Origin: Candidatus Proendomicrobium guianensium
GTDB lineage: Bacteria > Elusimicrobiota > Endomicrobiia > Endomicrobiales > Endomicrobiaceae
DNA: 5,243 nt
Assembly: GCA_009785775.1 (NCBI GenBank)
Contig: WQVR01000075.1
Location: 1-5,243 of the forward strand
Direction: 5' to 3'
Within the stretch, counting starts at the first letter, position 1. The number at the start of each line of letters is the position of its first letter. This document shows, one piece after another, positions 1 through 5,243 of the stretch. The translations under genes were made by a program, and so were the position numbers. The notes beneath the pieces are model-generated. The model saw only the letters and a program-made list of their open reading frames with translations. It made no database searches and was not told the DNA's origin.

Positions 1-492
1 GAAATTTTTGTGCCAAAACAATACGCAAACGTGCTTTGGGAAAGTCTGCTTGCTTTGGGAGTTGCGCCTTGCGGCTTGGGCGCGCGTGATACTTTAAGGC
101 TTGAAGCCGCCATGCCTTTGTATTCTCATGAATTGTCAGAAACTATAAACCCTTTGGAAGCGGGCTTAGACAGAATAATTTGTTGGGATAATGATTTTAT
201 AGGTAAGCAAAGTTTATTAGAAATAAAAGATAAACCGCAAAGAAAGCTTATAGCGTTTGAATGTTTGGAAGGTATTGCCCGTACGGGCGCAGATGTGTTT
301 TCAAGTGATAGAAAAATAGGATATGTTACAAGCGGAACTTTCAGCCCCACGCTTAAAAAAGCCATAGGGCTTGCTTTGGTGGAAGCTTCTTTTAATTTTG
401 GTGAATTTGAAATTTCTGTGCGCGAGGCATTTCGTAAAGCAAAAATTGTGCCAAAACCTTTTTATAAAAGAAAAAATAGCATTGCATATTAA
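1..492 (+). CDS. gcvT: Aminomethyltransferase, glycine cleavage system T protein (C-terminal part, 5' truncated by window)
   Basis: The reading frame is open from base 1 and ends at TAA 490-492, giving 163 residues. The GTG at 10 lies inside the frame and is not the true start, because family similarity already begins at the edge (EIFVP fits the family's GYEI-P stretch). Visible family motifs are APCGLGARDTLRLEAAMPLY (window residues 22-41), ETINPLEAGL (47-56), DFIGK (65-69), GYVTSGTFSPTLKKAIGLALV (107-127, paraphrased as the C-terminal barrel signature) and a closing PFYKR (153-157). In the glycine cleavage complex, T protein takes the aminomethyl group from lipoylated H protein, releases ammonia and passes the one-carbon unit to tetrahydrofolate in the cytoplasm. 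Full-length GcvT is about 360 residues, so roughly the last 45% is here. The folate- and substrate-binding N-terminal core is off-window. It reads as intact, with no frameshift. A YgfZ-type paralogue is less likely given the well-kept GARDTLRLEA block. Confidence 0.95.
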   Translation, partial: EIFVPKQYANVLWESLLALGVAPCGLGARDTLRLEAAMPLYSHELSETINPLEAGLDRIICWDNDFIGKQSLLEIKDKPQRKLIAFECLEGIARTGADVFSSDRKIGYVTSGTFSPTLKKAIGLALVEASFNFGEFEISVREAFRKAKIVPKPFYKRKNSIAY

Positions 493-510
493 GCCTGCTT
501 ATTATATACT
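482..510 (+). promoter_or_regulatory. Possible sigma70-type promoter for the moxR-bat operon
   Basis: TTGCAT (482-487) and TATACT (505-510) are separated by exactly 17 bases. The -10 element matches consensus at 5 of 6 positions; the -35 matches only in TTG. The -35 lies in the last codons of gcvT, and the -10 is 77 bases upstream of the moxR start. The region is AT-rich, so a chance match is quite possible, and transcription could also read through from gcvT. Confidence 0.3.
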
Positions 511-521
511 TACTAGACGGT

Positions 522-567
522 TAAAATAATACTATTCTATTAGAACAATTACATCTAAAATAATACT
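522..567 (+). repeat. 12-bp direct repeat pair flanking a small palindrome in the operon leader
   Basis: TAAAATAATACT occurs exactly at 522-533 and again at 556-567, a 34-base period or a little over three helical turns. Between them lies an inverted repeat, TTCTA-T-TAGAA, at 535-545. The arrangement sits downstream of the possible promoter and just upstream of the moxR ribosome binding site. That position would suit an operator or a leader RNA element, but the sequence is AT-rich and no known regulator site is recognised. Confidence 0.4.
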
Positions 568-575
568 TAAACTTT

Positions 576-580
576 GGAGG
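576..580 (+). promoter_or_regulatory. Strong Shine-Dalgarno sequence for moxR
   Basis: GGAGG lies 7 bases before the ATG at 588, an ideal spacing. It fixes the moxR start at this ATG, even though the resulting protein has a non-conserved Pro-rich N-terminus. It is the strongest ribosome binding site in the window, consistent with moxR being the first gene of the operon. Confidence 0.85.
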
Positions 581-587
581 CAGCACA

Positions 588-1634
588 ATGAACGAGTATG
601 ATTTAAACGAAGCAACAAGGACTTCTGCGCCCCCGCCCCAAACCCCGTCTTCAGGCATTAGCGCGCTTAATGAAAAAATAGCCCAAGAAAGCGTTTTTAT
701 TAAAAGGTTGCTAGACGATGTTTCTACGGTTTTAGTAGGTCAGAAATATGTGCTTGAAAGGTTAGTTATAGGACTTCTTGCCGACGGAAATATTTTGCTT
801 GAGGGTCTTCCCGGCCTAGCTAAAACCATGGCTATAAAAAACATGGCGATAGCAACTAATGCCGCTTATAAGCGCATACAGTTTACGCCCGACTTACTAC
901 CCGCAGATATAATAGGTACGCTTATATACAATCCCCAGCAGGCAGAGTTTGTAATAAGAAAGGGACCCATTTTTGCAAACCTTATACTTGCAGACGAAAT
1001 TAACCGCGCGCCGGCAAAAGTTCAAAGCGCATTACTTGAGGCCATGCAAGAACGTCAAGTTACTATAGGCGATACAACCTATAAACTGCCGGATCCTTTT
1101 TTGGTGCTTGCTACCCAAAACCCCATAGAGCAGGAAGGTACCTATCCGTTGCCTGAAGCCCAAGTAGACAGGTTTATGCTTAAGCTTAAAGTGGGCTACC
1201 CTTCAAAAGCAGACGAAAAAATAATTTTAGACCGTATGACAAAAAGCCATGTGCCGGAAGCAAAGGGTGCAGTGCAGTTAGACGAAATACGCAATGCCAA
1301 AAATCTGGTAAATGAAATTTTTGTAGACGAAAAAGTACGCGCTTATATTGTAGACTTAGTATATGCCACCCGCACGCCTGAAGATTATAAACTTGCAGAC
1401 TTAAAACCATTAATAAGCGTAGGGTGCTCTCCGCGCGCTACAATTAACCTTACCAAAGCCGCCCGCGCATATGCATTCCTGCAAGGCAGGGGTTTTGTAA
1501 CGCCTGAAGACGTAAAAAGCGTAGCGCCCGACGTTTTAAGGCACAGAATACTTGTAAGCTACGAGGCAGAGGCTGAAAATATAACATCAGACGATATTAT
1601 CCAAAAACTTTTTTCAAATATCATGGTGCCCTAA
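588..1634 (+). CDS. moxR: MoxR-family AAA+ ATPase
   Basis: This 348-residue cytoplasmic AAA+ ATPase is of the MoxR (AAA_3) type. All main ATPase elements are visible: Walker A GLPGLAKT (73-80), Walker B LILADEINRAP (132-142, acidic pair D136/E137), sensor 1 ATQNP (175-179), EAQVDRF with the likely arginine finger R195 (190-196), and a sensor 2 motif GCSPRA (279-284, R283) in the C-terminal helical lid domain (about 235-345). MoxR proteins are believed to remodel or activate VWA-domain partners, and here DUF58 and two VWA genes follow directly. The first ~30 residues are an extra Pro/Ser/Thr-rich tail (APPPQTPSS) ahead of the conserved helix; the start is supported by GGAGG at 576-580. One oddity is that sensor 2 has Cys280 where GASPRA is usual. 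The stop codon abuts the next gene's ATG, implying co-translation. Confidence 0.95.
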   Translation: MNEYDLNEATRTSAPPPQTPSSGISALNEKIAQESVFIKRLLDDVSTVLVGQKYVLERLVIGLLADGNILLEGLPGLAKTMAIKNMAIATNAAYKRIQFTPDLLPADIIGTLIYNPQQAEFVIRKGPIFANLILADEINRAPAKVQSALLEAMQERQVTIGDTTYKLPDPFLVLATQNPIEQEGTYPLPEAQVDRFMLKLKVGYPSKADEKIILDRMTKSHVPEAKGAVQLDEIRNAKNLVNEIFVDEKVRAYIVDLVYATRTPEDYKLADLKPLISVGCSPRATINLTKAARAYAFLQGRGFVTPEDVKSVAPDVLRHRILVSYEAEAENITSDDIIQKLFSNIMVP

Positions 1635-2534
1635 ATGTCAGAGTTAAGGCAAGAAATTGCAGAACGCCAGAAGAAAATACGCGCGATAGAAATTCGTTGC
1701 AATAAACTTGTTAACGAAACTTTTGGCGGACAATACGAAAGTGTGTTTAAAGGCAAAGGTATGCAATTTGCGGATTTGCGCGAATACATGCCGGGTGACG
1801 ATATCCGCACAATCGACTGGAACGTTACTGCAAGGCAAGGCAAACCTTATGTAAAGCTTTTCACTGAAGAGCGCGAACTCACGGTGCTGTTTCTTATAGA
1901 CTTATCAGCTTCGCAACATTTTGGCAGCGTGGACATATTGAAATCTGAACTTTCCGCAGAAATTGCCTCTGTAATAGCTTTTGCGGCGATAAAAAATAAT
2001 GACCGCGCCGGAATGCTTGCTTTTACCGATGAAGTGGAAAAAGTGATAACTCCGCGTAAGGGTAAAAATAATATTTTGCGCATAGTAAGCGAAATTCTAA
2101 GCTTTAAAGCCGAAGGCGTAAAAACTTCAATATCAACAGGCCTTAAAGCCATAAACGAAATTTGGCGCAAAAAAGCTTTAGTTTTTTTAATTTCAGATTT
2201 TCAAGACGATTCTTATGAGAAAGACTTAATAATTACCGCCAAACACCACGATCTTGTATGCATTAATATTTCAGACAATAGGGAAAAAAACTTGCCGGAC
2301 ATTGGCATTATGGATTTACGCGACCCCGAAACAGGTAAAAATTTTATGATAGATTCTTCCTCTTCCGCTGCTAAAGGCGGGGTAAAAAGCCAAAGGGAAG
2401 CTTTTGAGGCTTACACAAAAAGAGTGTTCACCAATGCAAAGGTAGATGTTATAAACTTAAACACGCACGAGTCCTATATTAACCCTCTGATAAGGTTTTT
2501 TAAAGAGCGTCAGAAAAGAAGAGGTTTAGGGTAA
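1635..2534 (+). CDS. DUF58 family protein (VWA-like), MoxR partner
   Basis: This 299-residue protein has no signal peptide or membrane segment and so is probably cytoplasmic. The DUF58 signature is very clear: FKGKGMQFADLREYMPGDD (38-56) running into IRTIDWNVTARQGKPYVK (57-74) and EERELTVLFLIDLSAS (78-93). The last block contains an intact MIDAS-like DxSxS (D89, S91, S93), and the strand LVFLISDF (182-189) carries a second acidic residue, D188, as in VWA folds. The C-terminus has a Ser run (about 241-244) and a basic tail. Its length fits the short, soluble DUF58 type found beside moxR in Bat-type operons, not the longer membrane-anchored type. It probably links the MoxR ATPase to the membrane VWA proteins; this is inference from gene context. 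The ATG directly follows the moxR TAA, with only a weak GGTG (1625-1628) as ribosome binding site, so translation is probably coupled to moxR. Confidence 0.92.
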   Translation: MSELRQEIAERQKKIRAIEIRCNKLVNETFGGQYESVFKGKGMQFADLREYMPGDDIRTIDWNVTARQGKPYVKLFTEERELTVLFLIDLSASQHFGSVDILKSELSAEIASVIAFAAIKNNDRAGMLAFTDEVEKVITPRKGKNNILRIVSEILSFKAEGVKTSISTGLKAINEIWRKKALVFLISDFQDDSYEKDLIITAKHHDLVCINISDNREKNLPDIGIMDLRDPETGKNFMIDSSSSAAKGGVKSQREAFEAYTKRVFTNAKVDVINLNTHESYINPLIRFFKERQKRRGLG

Positions 2535-3506
2535 ATGAAACGCTTTAAAAACATATTGCTTGCGTTTATGTTTATTGGTGTTTTTTATAATGCCGTGTGG
2601 GCTGTCGCGCCTGCACTTGAATTTTCTGTTGATAAAACGTCTATAACAATAGGCGAACGCCTTACCTTAACTATAAGGGCTGTACTTGCCGATGGTAACT
2701 TTATAATTACGCCAAGAACTGATGTTCACGCCGGACTTTGGCGTATAGTAAACGCAAGCGCCGCGCAAGTATCGCAAAGCCCTAATACTTTTGTTATAGA
2801 ATACTTGCTTACCACATTTGTAACGTCTGAAAGCTTGTTGCTTCCTGCATTTCAAATTTTTTATTCAGATTCTGCCGGAAATATATCCAGCTTTTTTGCA
2901 AATTCGCAAATAAGCGTTTATGTTGAAAGTTTAATTTTAAACGATGAAAATTTTGAAGGTATCAGAGGCGCCAAGCCCATGCAAACTCTTGCTACTCCTA
3001 CATGGATAGTAATGTTGCTTACGCTTTTTACCGCCTTGTTTATGTTTTTTGTGGTTTGGCCGTTTTCAAAGTTTTTATATAAACGTTATATTTTTAAACC
3101 AAAGCCCGCTAATCCTCAGGAAGACGCCCGCAAAGCTATTAATATGTTACTTTTAGAAACTGTAGGCGATGACGACGCACACGCATTGTTTAGGGCTATA
3201 GACTCAGGGGCTAGAAACATTAATTATAGTACTTATTACTTTAGGCTTAGCGAAATTTTAAGAAACTATATAGACGCAAAATATAAAACCGGCACTATAT
3301 TGCTTGGCGGGGATATTTTATACAAAGAAGTAGAAAAAATTATAGACGCTAACTTAAACACAGAGGGCAATACTGCACAGGTAAAGCAAAGTGTTGTAGA
3401 TTTTATAACAGTGTCTGAAGATGTAAAATATGCAGGTACTATACCAGACGCCCAAGCGGCAAAAAATGCTTTTAACACAGTTAAAGCTTTGGTGGAAAAA
3501 TTATGA
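2535..3506 (+). CDS. Membrane-anchored Bat-operon protein, compact BatD-like / DUF4381-like
   Basis: This 323-residue protein is recognised only by layout and context. It has an N-terminal signal peptide (basic KRFK, hydrophobic 7-22, likely cut near VWA-V at 23/24). A beta-rich exported domain follows (about 26-130; LEFSVDKTSITIGERLTLTI resembles the Ig-like opening of BatD proteins). Then comes one strong TM helix (about 157-177), a basic stop-transfer stretch (KRYIFKPK) and a helical cytosolic domain (about 192-323). That domain contains YYFRLSEILRNYIDAKY (234-250) and a closing EDVKYAGTIPDAQAAKN (295-311), like the cytosolic tails of DUF4381 and BatD proteins. BatD itself is usually far longer, so this is either a shortened relative or the separate small subunit often encoded between DUF58 and batA. 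The ATG follows the DUF58 stop with no gap; AGAGG at 2520-2524 is a fair ribosome binding site inside the DUF58 gene. The TGA overlaps the batA start (ATGA). The exact family is uncertain. Confidence 0.8.
   Translation: MKRFKNILLAFMFIGVFYNAVWAVAPALEFSVDKTSITIGERLTLTIRAVLADGNFIITPRTDVHAGLWRIVNASAAQVSQSPNTFVIEYLLTTFVTSESLLLPAFQIFYSDSAGNISSFFANSQISVYVESLILNDENFEGIRGAKPMQTLATPTWIVMLLTLFTALFMFFVVWPFSKFLYKRYIFKPKPANPQEDARKAINMLLLETVGDDDAHALFRAIDSGARNINYSTYYFRLSEILRNYIDAKYKTGTILLGGDILYKEVEKIIDANLNTEGNTAQVKQSVVDFITVSEDVKYAGTIPDAQAAKNAFNTVKALVEKL
3491..3496 (+). promoter_or_regulatory. Shine-Dalgarno sequence for batA inside the upstream gene
   Basis: GGTGGA lies 6 bases before the ATG at 3503 and within the last codons of the preceding gene. 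Together with the ATGA stop/start overlap at 3503-3506, it supports this start and tight translational coupling. Confidence 0.6.
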
Positions 3507-4498
3507 GATTTGAAAGCCCCGCATTTTTATTTTTAATACTTGTGCTTGCAGGCGTTTTCTATATGTTGGAATTTTACCGCAAGGGTGCCGCTAAAGCCGT
3601 TATTAATTTTCCCGGCGGCGCGGTTGCTAAAGACGGGAAATCTCTAAAAATTAAGCTTTCCCAGTACCTTAAATATTTAAGATATATTGTACTTGTTCTT
3701 ATTATTATAGCTGTTGCCCGCCCGCAGACAGGTCAAATCACTGAAGACGTGCACAATCAAGGCATAGACATTATACTTACAATAGATACTTCAGGCACTA
3801 TGCGCGCGCTTGATTTTGCGCCGTTAACACGTATGGATTTGGCAAGAAGGTTTGCCATAAATTTTACCCGCGCAAGAAGGTTCGACAGGATAGGCGTTGT
3901 TGTTTACTCTGCCGAAGCTTTTACTTTGGTGCCTGTTACAAGCGATAGAAACACCGTGCTTAATATGCTTGCCACCGTTGAAGACGGTATGACGCGAATA
4001 GACGGCACCGCCTTGGGTTCTGCCATATTAACGTCGGTAAACCGCCTTATAGACAGCCCCGCAAGAAGCAGGCTGATAATTTTAATTACAGACGGTGAAA
4101 ATAATATGGGAGAGGTAGACCCGATTACCGCCGCCCATATTGCCGCTTCTGAAGGTATAAAAATTTATACCATAGGCGTAGGCAAACACGGAGATCCCCT
4201 GTTTGAAATTATAGGCGAAGACGGCAGAAGAACTTTAGTGCATGTGGAAGACGCAGGCATTGACGAAGAAACTCTTATTGAAATTGCTGATATCACCGGC
4301 GGAGAATTTTTCAGGGTTTTAGACCAGCGTGGTTTTGAAAGGGCAATGAGGCAAATAGACGCAATGGAACGCACTGATGTAAGAGATATAATTTTTTCAG
4401 AATTTAACGAGCGCTACGGCATTTTTTTATGGGCGGCTTTTATTTTGCTGTTGCTTGAAATACTGTTGAGTAATACTTTTTTAAGGCGCTTGCCTTAA
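3503..4498 (+). CDS. batA: BatA-like VWA-domain inner-membrane protein
   Basis: This 331-residue protein has the BatA architecture: a hydrophobic N-terminal segment (about 6-22), a second TM helix (58-72) ending in the family's ARPQ (72-75), a VWA domain (about 87-285) and a C-terminal TM helix (306-323). The GIDIILTIDTSGTM block (87-100) supplies the MIDAS motif as D95, S97 and T99; the third position is normally Ser (DxSxS). The other metal-site elements are present: T169 in DGTALG, and D197 in ITDGENN. IYTIGVG (221-227) is the usual late VWA strand. BatA is thought to act with BatB in an inner-membrane complex tied to MoxR and envelope stress tolerance. Its start overlaps the upstream stop by 4 bases, and batB begins 13 bases after its stop. 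Assignment to the BatA position rests on order and on the DTSG form; the pair are paralogues. Confidence 0.9.
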   Translation: MRFESPAFLFLILVLAGVFYMLEFYRKGAAKAVINFPGGAVAKDGKSLKIKLSQYLKYLRYIVLVLIIIAVARPQTGQITEDVHNQGIDIILTIDTSGTMRALDFAPLTRMDLARRFAINFTRARRFDRIGVVVYSAEAFTLVPVTSDRNTVLNMLATVEDGMTRIDGTALGSAILTSVNRLIDSPARSRLIILITDGENNMGEVDPITAAHIAASEGIKIYTIGVGKHGDPLFEIIGEDGRRTLVHVEDAGIDEETLIEIADITGGEFFRVLDQRGFERAMRQIDAMERTDVRDIIFSEFNERYGIFLWAAFILLLLEILLSNTFLRRLP

Positions 4499-4500
4499 AC

Positions 4501-4505
4501 AGAGG
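4501..4505 (+). promoter_or_regulatory. Shine-Dalgarno sequence for batB
   Basis: AGAGG lies in the 13-base gap after batA, 6 bases before the ATG at 4512. It decides the start of the truncated batB frame. Confidence 0.7.
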
Positions 4506-4511
4506 TTTTAA

Positions 4512-5243
4512 ATGTTTGCAAACCAATATCTATTAATTATGCTTATTCTGGTGCCTTTGCTTTGGCTGCTTTTGCGCTATGCTTTTTACAAAAGGAAAAA
4601 AGATTTAGCGCTTTTTGTAAGCATTAAAAACATGAACATTTTATCTAATGTTAATTTAAACGCTTACAAAAAGAAAAACCTTTACATAATAATTGCCGTA
4701 GCTTTCATCATAATAGCCTTGGCGCGCCCGCAATACGGCACAAGAACCGTAATGTTTACCCAAACCGCCGCTGATGTTATAATAGCTCTTGACGTTTCCA
4801 GAGGTATGCTTGCCGAAGACGTTTACCCAAACCGCATAGGGGCGTCTAAAGAAATAATGAGAAATGTGTTGTCTGCGTTTAGAAATGAAAGAGTCGGCGT
4901 AATAATTTTTGAAGGAACGGCAATGTGGAAGGTGCCTATGACGTTTGATTCGGGCGCGGCGCGCCTTTTTTTAAATAATATACAAGCGGGAATGATGCCT
5001 ATTGGCGGCACCCGTATAAGCAGGCCTATAGAAATTGCCGCTGAATCTATATTGCCCTCTGCAAGGGACAATTCAAGAATAATGATTCTTATAAGCGACG
5101 GGGAAGACCATGATTCCGGCATGGACGCCGCTATAGAAATGGCAATAGAAAGAAATTTAAGAATATACACCATAGGCGTGGGTACGCCCCAAGGCGCGCA
5201 AATACCGCTTCGTGACGCGCAAGGCAATATAATAGACTTTATA
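4512..5243 (+). CDS. batB: BatB-like VWA-domain inner-membrane protein (3' truncated by window)
   Basis: The frame opens at ATG 4512 and stays open to the last base: 244 complete codons, no stop. It shows a TM segment at 5-23, a basic stretch, a second TM helix (about 57-71) ending in ARPQYG (71-76), then a VWA domain starting at ADVIIALDVSRGMLAEDVYP (87-106). That last block, with PNRIGASK (106-113), is the BatB hallmark. The metal site has D94 and S96, but Gly98 (codon GGT, 4803-4805) where the family normally has Ser (DVSRSM); T167 in GGTRIS and D196 in ISDGEDHD are kept. IYTIGVGTPQGAQIPL (218-233) matches the late VWA strand and following loop. BatB proteins normally end with a further TM helix, which lies off-window; some are fused to TPR repeats. 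It is paralogous to the preceding batA and probably pairs with its product in the membrane. Confidence 0.9.
   Translation, partial: MFANQYLLIMLILVPLLWLLLRYAFYKRKKDLALFVSIKNMNILSNVNLNAYKKKNLYIIIAVAFIIIALARPQYGTRTVMFTQTAADVIIALDVSRGMLAEDVYPNRIGASKEIMRNVLSAFRNERVGVIIFEGTAMWKVPMTFDSGAARLFLNNIQAGMMPIGGTRISRPIEIAAESILPSARDNSRIMILISDGEDHDSGMDAAIEMAIERNLRIYTIGVGTPQGAQIPLRDAQGNIIDFI

Noticed and set aside
10..12. GTG as a start codon for the first gene
   Set aside because: The frame is open to base 1, and the residues before GTG (EIF) continue the GcvT family alignment, so the gene is truncated by the window and does not start here.
491..500. AAG-CCTG-CTT as a terminator hairpin after gcvT
   Set aside because: The stem is only three base pairs and no T run follows.
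540..558. TTAGA/TCTAA pairing as a leader hairpin
   Set aside because: A 5-bp AU-rich stem with a 9-base loop would be too weak to act as a terminator or riboswitch; the overlapping DNA palindrome at 535-545 is the more plausible reading.
1847..2170. 107-codon open frame on the minus strand
   Set aside because: It is antisense to the conserved DUF58 core, its sequence is low-complexity Ser/Leu-rich, and nothing supports translation.
4823..5227. 134-codon open frame on the minus strand
   Set aside because: It lies entirely opposite the batB VWA domain, which has clear family motifs and a ribosome binding site. The antisense frame has no recognisable motif or ribosome binding site and is a composition shadow.
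1..5243. Mobile elements, CRISPR arrays, tRNA/rRNA genes or a defence island
   Set aside because: No transposase, integrase, inverted terminal repeats, spaced repeat array or RNA gene was seen. The MoxR-VWA combination can recall ternary or defence-type VWA systems, but the DUF58 and paired BatA/BatB proteins with TM anchors fit the standard Bat operon.

Overview
The window is a compact, all-plus-strand stretch of a bacterial chromosome. It holds the 3' end of a glycine-cleavage gene (gcvT), a short AT-rich spacer, and then the front half of a MoxR/Bat ('Bacteroides aerotolerance'-type) operon that runs off the right edge. Base composition is moderate to low in GC (about 40% by eye). Ile is very often ATA, Arg uses both CGC and AGA/AGG, and GCGCGC is strikingly common. 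The gene order (moxR, short DUF58, compact membrane protein, two VWA membrane proteins) occurs in several Gram-negative phyla. The composition and protein style would fit a gut-type Elusimicrobiota-like or similar deep-branching Gram-negative bacterium, but this is a weak guess because no marker gene is present.

Layout: 1-492 is the C-terminal ~45% of aminomethyltransferase GcvT, open at the left edge. 493-587 is the only real intergenic region. It has a possible sigma70-type promoter, a perfect 12-bp direct repeat flanking a small palindrome, and a strong Shine-Dalgarno sequence. From 588 on, five genes are packed with 0, 0, -4 and 13 bp between them: a MoxR AAA+ ATPase, a soluble DUF58 protein with a VWA-like fold, a secreted/one-TM protein resembling a shortened BatD or DUF4381 protein, BatA (VWA, three TM segments), and BatB (VWA, cut off by the right edge after 244 codons).

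How they probably work together: MoxR ATPases are thought to act as chaperones or remodelers of VWA-domain client proteins. The cytoplasmic DUF58 protein is the usual adaptor encoded next to moxR. BatA and BatB are anchored in the inner membrane with their VWA domains between the N-terminal and C-terminal membrane segments. The third gene has an exported beta-rich domain, one TM helix and a cytosolic helical domain. The system is linked to envelope integrity and stress tolerance in the few organisms studied, but its molecular job is not settled.

I do not see an undescribed system here. The most notable points are departures from the MIDAS metal-binding motif in both VWA proteins (DxSxT in BatA, DxSxG in BatB), the repeat/palindrome arrangement in the operon leader, and the excess of GCGCGC.
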